NCBI GenBank assembly: GCA_947306475.1
Contig: CAMZGS010000003.1
Location: forward strand, 1-64,000
From: an uncultured Comamonas sp.
GTDB taxonomy: Bacteria; Pseudomonadota; Gammaproteobacteria; Burkholderiales; Burkholderiaceae_C
Length of the DNA: 64,000 nt
Direction of reading: 5' to 3'
Each line of letters opens with the position of its first letter. Within the stretch, counting starts at the first letter, position 1. Under the pieces are notes generated by a model. The model searched no databases. It had not been told where the DNA came from and saw only the letters and a list, made by a program, of their open reading frames with translations. This document shows, piece by piece, positions 24,143-32,902 of the stretch. The translations under genes were made by a program, and so were the position numbers.

Positions 24143-25072
24143 TCAATTTTCCAAGGTTGGCGTCTGCGTGCACACCTGCACGCTCAGGGTCCGCAGAAGC
24201 TCCGCCGTACGCCGCACCAGCGGCGTACTTTTTTTCTTGGCCGATTGCACCAGGCACAAGGTGCTGACAATGCGCGGCCTGGTGATGGGCACGCTCACCA
24301 ACTCCGGCTGCTGCAAGGCGCCACCCACCGCGTCCCCGCGCATGGCACTGCCCGTGAGCGCCGCAAAGCCACGGCCACAGCGCACCAGATCCAGAATGGC
24401 GGGCACGCTGGAGACTTCCCAGACCACATCCAGCTTGACCTGGGAGAGCGCGGCCTGCGCCTCCATCAGCTTGCGAAAGATCTGCCCACGCTGGGGCATG
24501 ATGAGCGGAAACGACTCCAGCCGCCGAAACGGCACGCTGGAGCGCCCGGCCAGTTGGTCGGCGGGGCCAATCAGGCACAGGTCTTCCTGCAGCACGGGGG
24601 TGATCTCGATCTGGGGATGGGGCTCGGGCGTATAGGCCAGGCCCAGGTCGATGCGCCCTGTGGCCAGCCACTCGGCAATGTTGATGGAAAAACCCTCCAC
24701 CAGCGCCAGCCGCGCCTTGGGCATGGCACGGGTAAAACCTTCGACCAGCGGCAGCGTCAGGCAACGCGCCATGCTGGGGGGCAGGCCTACGGTGATGCGG
24801 CCCACCGGCTCGTCGCGCAGGGCACCCAGGTCTTCCTTGGCCAGCGCCACGCGTTGCAGGATGGCGTGGCCGTGCTCCAGCAGGCGCCGCCCGGCATCGG
24901 TGGGCTGCACGCCCCGGCCAGTGCGGATGAGCAGGGTCTCGCGCAGCTCCATTTCCAGCGCCCGCACCTGGCGGCTGAGCGCCGGCTGCGCCACATCCAG
25001 CAGCACGGCGGCCTTGCTGAAGCTGCCCGCCTCGGCCACGCGCACAAAGGTTTCGATCTGCTGCAGGTTCAT
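24143..25072 (-). CDS. LysR-family transcriptional regulator
   Basis: A 309-residue regulator starting MNLQQIETFVRVAEAGSFSKAAVLLDVAQPALSRQVRALE, an intact LysR HTH (about 3-60), followed by a LysR-type substrate domain. The start at 25072 is chosen because the HTH begins there; an upstream extension of 47 codons is non-homologous. It lies downstream of, and in the same direction as, the porin gene, and converges with the importer operon. The CbbR/NAC-like subfamily has a ligand pocket for small acids, but the target and inducer are not evident from the sequence. Confidence 0.85.
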   Translation of the reverse strand: MNLQQIETFVRVAEAGSFSKAAVLLDVAQPALSRQVRALEMELRETLLIRTGRGVQPTDAGRRLLEHGHAILQRVALAKEDLGALRDEPVGRITVGLPPSMARCLTLPLVEGFTRAMPKARLALVEGFSINIAEWLATGRIDLGLAYTPEPHPQIEITPVLQEDLCLIGPADQLAGRSSVPFRRLESFPLIMPQRGQIFRKLMEAQAALSQVKLDVVWEVSSVPAILDLVRCGRGFAALTGSAMRGDAVGGALQQPELVSVPITRPRIVSTLCLVQSAKKKSTPLVRRTAELLRTLSVQVCTQTPTLEN

Positions 25073-25121
25073 GGTGGTGCTCAAGAGTGAGGAAGTTGCC
25101 GGGCACGGGTCAGCTCTGTAC

Positions 25122-25160
25122 AAAAACCATAGCTGTAGGCGCTTGCTGCACGCAGATGAT
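25122..25160. repeat. Intergenic repeat, half copy upstream of lysR gene
   Basis: AAAAACCATAGCTGTAGGCGCTTGCTGCACGCA matches the ATAGCTGCCAGCGCTTGCTGG half-element found near gyrB/dnaN. Only one end of the palindromic unit is recognisable here. Confidence 0.5.
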
Positions 25161-25197
25161 AGCGCGCCAGGGCCTGCCGGCCCCCAGTGCCGCGGCA

Positions 25198-25248
25198 GAT
25201 GCACCCACGCCACCCGAGCACCTGGGCGGCGTGGGTCTGGGGTGCATC
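25198..25248 (-). terminator. Hairpin at the porin gene 3' end
   Basis: GATGCACCC (25198-25206) pairs with GGGTGCATC (25240-25248), with an inner CACGCC/GGCGTG pair. The right arm overlaps the porin stop codon. There is no T-run, so it may be a transcript-stabilising hairpin or factor-assisted terminator. Confidence 0.5.
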
Positions 25249-26356
25249 AGAAGGAGTGGAACAGGCCCACCATCACGCCGGTCTGGCTCTTGCCCAGGCC
25301 AGGCGAAGCCGGTGCGGCGGTGCCGCCCGAGACGCTGTAGCCCACCTGGTCGTCGTTGCGCACATGGCCCAGCAGGGCGTACAGGCGCGTGCGCTTGCTC
25401 AGGTGGTAGTTGCCGCGCAGCGACACCAGATGGGCATCGGCCTGCTTGCGGTTGGCATCCAGGTAGGTGTAGGTGGCATCCACCACCACCTGCTGGCTGA
25501 TGGGGTGGCTGACGGCCACGTAGTACTGGTTGCTGCGGTAGGTCTCACCCACGGCCTTGAGGCTGCGGTGCAGCACGCCAGCGCCCACGCGCGTTTTGTC
25601 GAGCATGAAGTAGCCGGTCAGGTAGGTGTGGTCATCGCGGCTGCCGTCACCGATGGTCAGGCCGGCCGGCTGACCAAAGAAGGACGAGCCCGGACCGCCC
25701 TTGAGGCGGTCGTGCGCCAGCGTCACACCCCAGGTGGGGGTGGCGTACTTGACCATGGCCGAGTAGGCATCGCAGCTGCTGCTGCCGTTTTCGCCCGCGC
25801 AGTTGGACGGCGCCAGGGAGTCGCGCCCGGCAGAGTACGCCGCACCCAGCTCCCAGTTGCCAAACTTGCCACGGTAGGCGACGGCGTTGTCCAGGCGCTG
25901 GTTGGGGATGTAGGCGTTGAGCGACCCCAGACCAAAGACGGCCGGCCCCATCAGGTCGGAGCCCATCATGGCGTACAGGCCCATGGTGTACTGCCGCCCC
26001 AGGGTCAGGCTGCCCCAGTCACCGGCCAGACCCACATAGGCCTGACGGCCAAAGCCGCGGCCACTTTGCTGCATGGCGCCGGTATCCAGGGCCATGCCCA
26101 TCTCCAGCGTGAACACGGCCTTCAGGCCATTGCCCAGCGTTTCCGTGCCACGAAAGCCCAGGCGCGAGGGCATCACGCCTGCGGTCACGGTGGGCATGCG
26201 CGTGAGCGAGCCACCGCCTGCCACGCGGTTGAGGTGCTCGACCCCTGCGTCCACCATCCCGTAAACCTGCACCTGACTTTGTGCCTGTGCTGCTGTTGCC
26301 AGCAGCAGCGGCGCAAGGCCTGCGGCGCAGCCTTTCCAGAGGTTTTTTCTCTGCAT
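25247..26356 (-). CDS. Outer-membrane porin (Gram-negative general porin family)
   Basis: A 369-residue beta-barrel porin of the betaproteobacterial type. The signal peptide ends ATAAQA before QSQVQVYGMVDAGVEHLN, the classic first strand of this family. Other features: GFRGTETLGNGLKAVFTLE, RQAYVGLAGDWGSLTLGRQ and a terminal Phe (GVMVGLFHSF), the barrel-assembly signal. It is last in a minus-strand run ech, CoA ligase, acyl-CoA dehydrogenase, porin, with only 53 bases to the dehydrogenase gene, so it likely admits the aromatic acids degraded by that operon. Confidence 0.92.
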   Translation of the reverse strand: MQRKNLWKGCAAGLAPLLLATAAQAQSQVQVYGMVDAGVEHLNRVAGGGSLTRMPTVTAGVMPSRLGFRGTETLGNGLKAVFTLEMGMALDTGAMQQSGRGFGRQAYVGLAGDWGSLTLGRQYTMGLYAMMGSDLMGPAVFGLGSLNAYIPNQRLDNAVAYRGKFGNWELGAAYSAGRDSLAPSNCAGENGSSSCDAYSAMVKYATPTWGVTLAHDRLKGGPGSSFFGQPAGLTIGDGSRDDHTYLTGYFMLDKTRVGAGVLHRSLKAVGETYRSNQYYVAVSHPISQQVVVDATYTYLDANRKQADAHLVSLRGNYHLSKRTRLYALLGHVRNDDQVGYSVSGGTAAPASPGLGKSQTGVMVGLFHSF

Positions 26357-26409
26357 CCTTGTCTCCTTTTTTTGCTTGCAAGATGCCGCGCCGGTCGATC
26401 CGGCTGGAC

Positions 26410-28143
26410 CTACAACGGCGCGACGGGGTGGCGTGCTGCCTGCACCCGGCGCAACCAGTGCTCGGCATTGGGCAGCACGTAATCAAAACAGTAGCGGGCA
26501 CTGTCGTGCTTGTCGGGGAAGGCACTGCCGGCCACGCGCGCAGCACGGCACCAGGCAAAGGCCAGGGCCACGGTGCCCACCAGGCGCAGGTAGTCCTCGG
26601 CCGCACGGGCGGGCAGCTCGACGTCCTGCGCCGCATCCTCGGCCAGGGCGCGGGTGGCCGCTTCCAGGCGCTCGCACCAGTCCTGCAGGGCGGCTGCGTG
26701 GGTCGATGCCTGGGCGGCTTCGGCGCGGAAGGACTCCAGCAGCGGCGCCAGCCCATCCGGGGCAGCCAGCACCTTGCGCTGCAGCAGGTCCAGCGCCTGA
26801 ATCTGGTTGGTGCCCTCGTACACCATGGCAATGCGGCTGTCGCGCACGATTTGCTCGATGCGGTATTCGTGGATGTAGCCATAGCCGCCAAAGACCTGCA
26901 GCGCCTCGCTGGCCAGCTCGAAGCCGCGTTCGGTGAACATCGACTTGATGATCGGCGTCAGCAGCGCAGCCAGCGCCTGGGCGCGGGCGCGTTCCTCGGC
27001 ATCCGGGCCCTGCGCGGCCACGTCGATCACGTGACCACACCAGTACCCCAGGGCGCGCATGCCCTGCGTCCACACACGCAGGTCCCACAGGATGCGGCGC
27101 ACCGCCGGGTGGTGCACGATGGCATCGGCGGCACCTGTGGCGCCCGCCGGGCGCACCACGGCGCGCATCTGCTGGCGCTCGCGCGCATAGGCCAGGGCCA
27201 GCTGGTAGGCGGCTTCGGCATGGCCCAGCCCCTGTAGACCCACATGCAGTCGGGCCGAGTTCATCATCACGAACATGGCCGCCAGGCCGCGGTGCGGCTG
27301 GCCCACCAGCCAGCCCTGCGCCCCTTCAAAGCGCATGGCGCAGGTGGCGCTGCCCTTGATGCCCATCTTCTTTTCAATGCCGTCGCAGTACACCGCGTTG
27401 GGCACAAGGCTGCCATCGGCCTGCGGGATCCTTTTCGGCACCAGGAACAGCGAAATGCCCTTGGTGCCCGGCGGCGCATCGGGCAGGCGTGCCAGCACCA
27501 GGTGGACGATGTTGTCGGTCAGGTCCTGCTCGCCGCCGGAGATGAAGATCTTGTTGCCGCTGATACGGTAGCTGCCATCCTCGGCAGGCTGGGCCTGGGT
27601 GCGCAGCAGGCCCAGGTCGCTGCCGGCCTGGGGCTCGGTCAGGCACATGGTGGCCAGCCACTCCCCACGTACCAGCTTGGGCAGGTACTGGGCCTTGAGC
27701 GCCTCGCTGGCATGGGCGTGCAAACAGGCGTAGGCGCCGTGCAGAATGCCCAGATACATGGCCCAGGCGTGGTTGCTGCTGACCATCATCTCGTTGAGGG
27801 CTGCATCCAGCAGCCCCGGCAACCCCTGGCCACCGACGCTGGGGTCGCAGGCCAGCGCGGGCCAGCCGGCTTCCACATAAGCCTGGTAGGCCTGGGGAAA
27901 GCCATCGGGCGTGCGCACCTGCCCTTCGTGCAGGGTGCAGCCCTGCAGGTCACCGCTGCTGTTGAGCGGGGCCAGCTGCCCGGCGCAGAAGTCGCCGGCG
28001 GCCTCGCAGACCATGCGCGCGGTGTCCGCATCCAGCGATGCAAAGGCAGGCATGCGCTGCCAGTCGGCAGGGGCATTGAGCCAGTGTTCAATGACAAAGG
28101 CCATGTCGGCCAGCGGGGGGGTGTAGTGGCTGTGCTCGCTCAT
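26410..28143 (-). CDS. Acyl-CoA dehydrogenase (long form, aromatic side-chain type)
   Basis: FAD-dependent enzyme of 577 residues, the longer acyl-CoA dehydrogenase class with an extra C-terminal helical domain. MCLTEPQAGSDLGLLRT is the flavin/substrate loop, FGGYGYIHEYRIEQIVRDSRIAMVYEGTNQIQ the conserved C-terminal helix region with the YEGTNQIQ motif. In the operon with a hydroxycinnamoyl-CoA hydratase-lyase and a CoA ligase, it could oxidise dihydro-hydroxycinnamoyl-CoA (for example phloretoyl-CoA) to the unsaturated thioester, as HcaD does in Acinetobacter. The substrate is inferred from context. Confidence 0.88.
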   Translation of the reverse strand: MSEHSHYTPPLADMAFVIEHWLNAPADWQRMPAFASLDADTARMVCEAAGDFCAGQLAPLNSSGDLQGCTLHEGQVRTPDGFPQAYQAYVEAGWPALACDPSVGGQGLPGLLDAALNEMMVSSNHAWAMYLGILHGAYACLHAHASEALKAQYLPKLVRGEWLATMCLTEPQAGSDLGLLRTQAQPAEDGSYRISGNKIFISGGEQDLTDNIVHLVLARLPDAPPGTKGISLFLVPKRIPQADGSLVPNAVYCDGIEKKMGIKGSATCAMRFEGAQGWLVGQPHRGLAAMFVMMNSARLHVGLQGLGHAEAAYQLALAYARERQQMRAVVRPAGATGAADAIVHHPAVRRILWDLRVWTQGMRALGYWCGHVIDVAAQGPDAEERARAQALAALLTPIIKSMFTERGFELASEALQVFGGYGYIHEYRIEQIVRDSRIAMVYEGTNQIQALDLLQRKVLAAPDGLAPLLESFRAEAAQASTHAAALQDWCERLEAATRALAEDAAQDVELPARAAEDYLRLVGTVALAFAWCRAARVAGSAFPDKHDSARYCFDYVLPNAEHWLRRVQAARHPVAPL

Positions 28144-28159
28144 ACGGATTCATTACAGT

Positions 28160-28208
28160 GGCACCCCGCCCTCCCGCACTTGCGGTGCAGGAGGGCGCCA
28201 GGGGTGCC
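28160..28208 (-). other. Large intercistronic hairpin between the dehydrogenase and CoA-ligase genes
   Basis: Outer stem GGCACCCC (28160-28167) / GGGGTGCC (28201-28208) and inner stem GCCCTCC (28168-28174) / GGAGGGC (28190-28196) with a 4-base bulge. No T-run follows. It lies within the 91-base gap of a same-strand operon, so it may stabilise or process the mRNA and set the ratio of products. Confidence 0.55.
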
Positions 28209-28234
28209 AGGAGGGGGGGACGGTCGGCCGCCGG

Positions 28235-30373
28235 TCAGCCAACCAGCATCAGTGCATCCAATGCCAGGACGCCTTGCCCTTGCGGATAGACGACCACCGG
28301 GTTCAGGTCGATTTCACGAATGGCCGGGGTGCCACGCAGCACCTGGCCCAGACGTTCGATCAATGCCGCCACGGCGTCGATGTCCAGCACGGGCGCACCA
28401 CGGAAGCCGTGGAACAGCGCCGCGCTCTTGAGGCGGTTGAGCTCGGCGACGATTTCCGCCTGCGACAGGTCGGCATCGAGCAGACGCACGTCCTGAATCA
28501 CTTCGGCGGTGACGCCACCCAGGCCGACCAGGATCACCGGGCCCCATTCCGGGTCGTTCTTGGCGCCGATGATCAGCTCCAGACCACGCTGGCCCATGCG
28601 TTCGACCAGCACGCCATCAAGCACGATGGAGGCGTCGTAGGCACGCACGCTCTCCTGCATGCGCGTCCAGGCCTGGCGCAGGGCATCGGCGCTCTGGATG
28701 TTCAGCGCCACACCGCCAGCGTCGCTCTTGTGCGAGAGCTGTTCGGACTGCGCCTTGAGCACCACCGGGTAGCCAATGGCTTCTGCGGCAGCCACGGCTT
28801 CCTCTGCATCCCTGGCAAATTTACTAGCACCAAAGGCAATCCCAGCGGGCGCCAGCAGCGCCTTGGCTTCGTACTCCGGCACCACCTGACGCTGTGCGGG
28901 CAGGGTCAGTGTGACGGGCGGCAGCACGTCGGCATTGGTGCTGCGCTCGGTAAAGGCCGTCAGGCGCTGCACGGCACGCAACACGCGCTCGGTGCTGGGG
29001 AAGTAGGGCACGCCCAGGGCGCGGAAGGCGTCGATGAAGTGCGCCGGCACCTGTGCACCTTCGTCCAGCCCGGCGATGATGACGGGCTTGCGAATGGGCT
29101 GCTCACGCAGCGCCTGCAGCAGCGGCTCCAGCTTCACCGCAATGGCATCGCGCTGGATCACGCCGACCACAACGACAGAGAAGCGCTCATCGCCCAGCAG
29201 CGCCGCCAGGGTGCGGCGGTACAGGTCGGGATCGACCAGGCCCTGGGCCGTGAGGTCCAGCGGGTTGCTCAGGGCCACAAACGGCGGCAGCGCCTCGCGC
29301 AGGGCGGGCGAGTCTTCGTCGTGCACCGCAGGCAGATGCAGGCCCAGTTCCTCGCACCAGTCCAGGCACAGGGCCTTGAAGGCACCGGACTCCCCCACCA
29401 CCGCCAGGCCCTTGCGCGGCAGGCTCTGGCAACGCAGGGCGATCTCGGCGATGTCGCCCAGCTCTTCCAGGGTTTCGGCAAACACCACGCCGGCGCGCTC
29501 CACCTTGGCACGCATCACGGCGTAGTCGCCGGCCATGGCGCCGGTGTGGGTGGCGGCAGATTCGCGTGCAGCGCTGCTCTTGCCGGGGTGCAGCAGCACC
29601 ATCAGCTTGCCCAGCTCGCGCGCGCGGCGCGCGGCGGCCAGCAGGCGCTGCGGGTGACGGAAATGCTCGGCAAACATGGCCAGCACGCGTGTGCCCGGCT
29701 CTTCCAGCGCGTATTCCAGATAGTCTTCAATGGTGCTGGCCGCTTCGTTGCCCGTGGAGACGGCAAAGGACAGCGGCAGGCCACGGTCGCTGAGCGTGCG
29801 CGCCACCACGGCCATCATCGCGCCGCTTTGCGAGAGGAAGGCGATGCTGGGCTGGGAACGGTTGAGCTGCGCCTGCTCTTCGCTGATCAGGGTGTCGATG
29901 AAGGTCAGCGGCACGCGATCGAGGTAGTTGATGCTGCCCAGGCAGTTCGGCCCTTCGACCACCATGCCCGCCTCCTGAGCGATGCGGGCAATCTCCTGCT
30001 GCTGGGCCAGACCTTCGGCGCCACCTTCAGCAAAGCCGGCTGAAAAAATCACCGCCGCACCGGCCTTGCGTCGTGCCAGGGCGCGCACGGCATCCAGCAC
30101 GGCAGGCTGCGGAATGGCCAGCACGGCCACGTCCACGCCTTCCGGCAGATCGTCCACCGAGGCCAGACAGGGGCGGCCGTTGATTTCAGCGCGCTTGGGG
30201 TTGATGAGGTGGATGGCGCCGGAAAAGCCATTGCTCTCCAGATTGGCGAGCAGCTTGGCCCCCAACGCGCCTGGGGTGGGCGAGGCACCCACGATGGCGA
30301 TGGAACGCGGGCGCAGCATGCGCCCGATCGCAGAAACCGCCGCGCCACGCGCGGCCTGGGGTGGATTCGTCAC
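28235..30373 (-). CDS. NDP-forming acyl-CoA synthetase (feruloyl/p-coumaroyl-CoA synthetase-like)
   Basis: Predicted to activate an aromatic acid to its CoA thioester. The likely start is GTG at 30373, with AGGAGA 8 bases upstream on the minus strand, giving 712 residues; an upstream ATG at 30418 adds 15. Domains in order: CoA-binding Rossmann (IAIVGASPTPGALGAKLL), the succinyl-CoA ligase-like flavodoxin domains (VEGPNCLGSINY, FLSQSGAMM, ATHTGAMAGDY), and a C-terminal ATP-grasp domain (GYPVVLKAQSEQLSHKSDAGGV, LVGLGGV). FerA of Sphingobium SYK-6 belongs to this superfamily, and the adjacent ech gene supports that role here. AMP-forming ligases are the more usual enzymes for this step. Confidence 0.85.
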   Translation of the reverse strand: MTNPPQAARGAAVSAIGRMLRPRSIAIVGASPTPGALGAKLLANLESNGFSGAIHLINPKRAEINGRPCLASVDDLPEGVDVAVLAIPQPAVLDAVRALARRKAGAAVIFSAGFAEGGAEGLAQQQEIARIAQEAGMVVEGPNCLGSINYLDRVPLTFIDTLISEEQAQLNRSQPSIAFLSQSGAMMAVVARTLSDRGLPLSFAVSTGNEAASTIEDYLEYALEEPGTRVLAMFAEHFRHPQRLLAAARRARELGKLMVLLHPGKSSAARESAATHTGAMAGDYAVMRAKVERAGVVFAETLEELGDIAEIALRCQSLPRKGLAVVGESGAFKALCLDWCEELGLHLPAVHDEDSPALREALPPFVALSNPLDLTAQGLVDPDLYRRTLAALLGDERFSVVVVGVIQRDAIAVKLEPLLQALREQPIRKPVIIAGLDEGAQVPAHFIDAFRALGVPYFPSTERVLRAVQRLTAFTERSTNADVLPPVTLTLPAQRQVVPEYEAKALLAPAGIAFGASKFARDAEEAVAAAEAIGYPVVLKAQSEQLSHKSDAGGVALNIQSADALRQAWTRMQESVRAYDASIVLDGVLVERMGQRGLELIIGAKNDPEWGPVILVGLGGVTAEVIQDVRLLDADLSQAEIVAELNRLKSAALFHGFRGAPVLDIDAVAALIERLGQVLRGTPAIREIDLNPVVVYPQGQGVLALDALMLVG

Positions 30374-30440
30374 GAATATGTCTCCTGCTTGGCTGGCGGG
30401 CACGGCACGCTCTATCATCGGCCGTGCCCGACTCTCACAC

Positions 30441-31283
30441 TCACACGCCTTTTTGCTTGCTCAGGTCGTAGGCACCCAGACCAGGCTTGTAGGTCTTTTC
30501 GTCCAGGAACTGGCGCATGCCTTCCTTGCGGCCTTCGTTGTCGTAGCTGTTGGCCGCTTCCTGGGCGCGCACCAGATAGTCCTCGGCGTTGTCGTAGGTC
30601 ATCTCACGCACGCGACGGATGGCGTCCTTGGTGGCCTTGAGCGCCACAGGGTTCTTCTTGAGCAGGCTTTCGGCCACGGCGGTCACGCGCTCCTTGAGCT
30701 GGGCCAGCGGCACGGCTTCGTTGACCAGACCCCATTCGGCAGCGGTCTTGCCGTCGATGTTCTCTCCCAGCATGGCGTGGTACATGGCGCGGCGGAAGGA
30801 CAGCAGCTCCACGGCCACCTTGGAGGCGCCGCCACCAGGCAGGATGCCCCAGTTGATTTCGGACAGGCCGAACTTGGCCTCTTCAGCGGCAAAGGCCAGA
30901 TCGCAGGCAAACAACGGGCCATAGCCGCCACCGAAGCACCAGCCGTTGATCATGGCGATGGTGGGCTTCTGGTACCAGCGCAGACGGCGCCACCAGCCAT
31001 AGCTCTCGCGCTGTGCCTTGCGGGTGCCGCCCAAGCCGTTGGCTTCGGTTTCACGGAAGTATTCGTGCAGGTCCATGCCGGCGGTCCAGGCGGTGCCCTC
31101 ACCCGTCAGCACCAGCACGCCGACGTCGTCGCGGAACTCCAGTTCATCGAGCACGCGCATCATCTGGCGGTTCAGGGCGGGGCTCATGGCATTGCGCTTT
31201 TCGGGGCGGTTGAAGCGCACCCAGGCGATGCGGTTTTCCACGGTGTAGGCAACGGTTTGCTCTTCGGGACGAGGGCTGGTCAT
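30441..31283 (-). CDS. ech: p-Hydroxycinnamoyl-CoA hydratase-lyase (Ech/HCHL)
   Basis: Crotonase-fold enzyme that hydrates feruloyl- or p-coumaroyl-CoA and cleaves it to vanillin or 4-hydroxybenzaldehyde plus acetyl-CoA. The protein has 280 residues. It resembles Pseudomonas HCHL over its length: RPEKRNAMSP, TAWTAGMDLHEYFRE, PTIAMINGWCFGGGYGPL, FGLSEINWG (catalytic-type Glu142), NPVALKATKDAIRR, and Tyr236 in DNAEDYLVRA, corresponding to the phenol-binding Tyr of HCHL. It is first in a minus-strand operon with CoA ligase, acyl-CoA dehydrogenase and porin; a perfect GTTAT-N5-ATAAC dyad lies about 80 bases upstream. Confidence 0.92.
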   Translation of the reverse strand: MTSPRPEEQTVAYTVENRIAWVRFNRPEKRNAMSPALNRQMMRVLDELEFRDDVGVLVLTGEGTAWTAGMDLHEYFRETEANGLGGTRKAQRESYGWWRRLRWYQKPTIAMINGWCFGGGYGPLFACDLAFAAEEAKFGLSEINWGILPGGGASKVAVELLSFRRAMYHAMLGENIDGKTAAEWGLVNEAVPLAQLKERVTAVAESLLKKNPVALKATKDAIRRVREMTYDNAEDYLVRAQEAANSYDNEGRKEGMRQFLDEKTYKPGLGAYDLSKQKGV

Positions 31284-31363
31284 AAGAATTTTCCTTGGTC
31301 AAAAAAATGGCTCGGACCAGGCACGGCGCCAGCGCCAACCTGCATCCGAGGGGTTGCAATATG

Positions 31364-31378
31364 GTTATGATAAATAAC
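31364..31378. promoter_or_regulatory. Candidate operator B, GTTAT-N5-ATAAC, upstream of ech
   Basis: A perfect 15-base dyad about 80 bases before the ech start. Its minus-strand context, TTAGTTATTTATCATAACCA, is the partner of the site at 19145 upstream of the importer operon. The rest of the 295-base region between ech and the AraC gene (31284-31578) shows no gene. Confidence 0.5.
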
Positions 31379-31578
31379 TAATTTGCCTCATCACAACATA
31401 GTACTTACCCTTGGTTCTCAGGGGGAACCCGGCTGTTGGAGCGGCACCGGCGCACGACCCGCACGGGCGGCAGACGCCACCGCCAGGCAGCCACCAGCGC
31501 CGCGATCACCGCCATCGGCGGCCGCGCGCAGGCGTCATCGGCGGCACCCAGGAAGGCGCGCCAAGTCTTTGAAGGGAA

Positions 31579-32556
31579 TTATTTTTTCGGCAGATCGCGC
31601 ACCGCGCTGCAGTGCGCGTTGCGGTACTCGGACGGCGACATGCCCACATAGGCCTTGAACGCCCGGCTGAAGTGGGCGCTGTTGCCAAAGCCGCAGGACA
31701 GGGCAATGTCGGTGATGGTGCGCTGGGCCAGCTCCGGCTGGCGCAGTTCGCGCATGCACAGCTCCAGGCGGCTATGCTGGATGAAGGCGCCCAGGCTCAT
31801 GTCCTTCCCGGCAAAGCCGTTGTGCACATGGCGCTTGCTGCAGTTGAGGGCAGCGGCCACGGCCTCCACGCTCAGCCCGGGCTCGCGCAGGTGCGCTGCC
31901 ACGTAGGCACAGATGCGGTCGTGCAGCGCCTGCCTTTGGGTGCGGGCCGTGCTCTTGCCGGCCAGGTCCTGCAGGGACAGATGCACCATGTCCACCAGCA
32001 GCTCGCCCGCCCGCCGGGCCATGGGCGCGGACATGCTGCCAAGCTCCTGGTAGGTGCTGCGCATGGTCTCCAGGGCAATGCGCGCCATGCCGCTGGCGCC
32101 GCCCACGTTGCGCCCCATCAGGCCTTCCAGGTTCAGGCCGCGCTGCTCGATGCTGCGGCGCGGCACCATCAGGATCAGGTACTCGGCGCGCTGGGGGCTG
32201 TGCACCTCATAGGGACGCGAGGTGTCGTACACCACCCAGCTGCCGCAGCTCACGCTGGACTCCTGCTCGCTCTGGCGTACCTGGGCCGACCCGGCCCACG
32301 GAGCGATGATCTTGAGGTAGGCTTCCTCACTGTCGCGCAGGCGGTGGCTGTCGCGCACCACGCGGTGGCGGCCGGCCTCCAGCTTGGTGAGCACGACCTC
32401 CCCCGCATGGGCCACGTAGAGGCTGCCATCCATCCGGGTGTCGCCATACAGATCGGTCTGCAGCCCGCTGAACAGCCGTGCCATCCACTCGCGCCACGCC
32501 GCTGCCGTCTCCTGCTGCGGCATGCCGTCGGTACTCAACACCGTTGCTGTGTTCAT
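31579..32556 (-). CDS. AraC-family regulator of the pch cluster (candidate)
   Basis: A 325-residue AraC-type activator. The start at 32556 is preceded by AGGAGA at good spacing; the upstream frame adds 9 residues only. The N-terminal half is the AraC-binding-like effector domain (about 25-190, with SWVVYDTSRPYEVHSPQRAEYLILMVPR), of the FeaR type. The C-terminal HTH pair is at about 215-315, with SVEAVAAALNCSKRHVHNGF and ALSCGFGNSAHFSRAFKAYVGMSPSEYR. It is divergent from the aldehyde dehydrogenase/p-cresol gene cluster, which it probably activates in response to p-cresol or a related phenol. Confidence 0.83.
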   Translation of the reverse strand: MNTATVLSTDGMPQQETAAAWREWMARLFSGLQTDLYGDTRMDGSLYVAHAGEVVLTKLEAGRHRVVRDSHRLRDSEEAYLKIIAPWAGSAQVRQSEQESSVSCGSWVVYDTSRPYEVHSPQRAEYLILMVPRRSIEQRGLNLEGLMGRNVGGASGMARIALETMRSTYQELGSMSAPMARRAGELLVDMVHLSLQDLAGKSTARTQRQALHDRICAYVAAHLREPGLSVEAVAAALNCSKRHVHNGFAGKDMSLGAFIQHSRLELCMRELRQPELAQRTITDIALSCGFGNSAHFSRAFKAYVGMSPSEYRNAHCSAVRDLPKK

Positions 32557-32902
32557 GGGTTTTCTCCTCACGCCTGCGCCCAATGCAATAGCCGGACATT
32601 ATCGGCATCCGCCCGAAATACCGTGTTCCCCCAGCGGCGAGGGGCAACAGCACATAGGGGAAAACCCTCGTCTGTTTGCACGATTCGTCAAATGGTTTGT
32701 GCACGTTCCGTACAGCGGTGGAAAACCGTGTTTCCTATCATCGCCCCACCCTTAGCCTTAAAACCGCTTGGATGGCAAGTCCGTGCATCAAGAACCAGGC
32801 AAACAGGTTTTTTAGTGCAAGTCTTTTCGATCTGCATCAAAAAACACGGCCTCCGGTAATGACCGCGCAGTGCCTGCCCCAGGAGATGACAAAGAGAGTC
32901 CC
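32557..32902. promoter_or_regulatory. Divergent promoter region between araC-type gene and pchA
   Basis: 346 gene-free bases. Two similar octamers, TTTGCACG (from 32675) and TTTGTGCACG (from 32696), start 21 bases apart, two helical turns, as AraC-type direct-repeat half-sites often do. No other strong element is visible. Confidence 0.4.
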
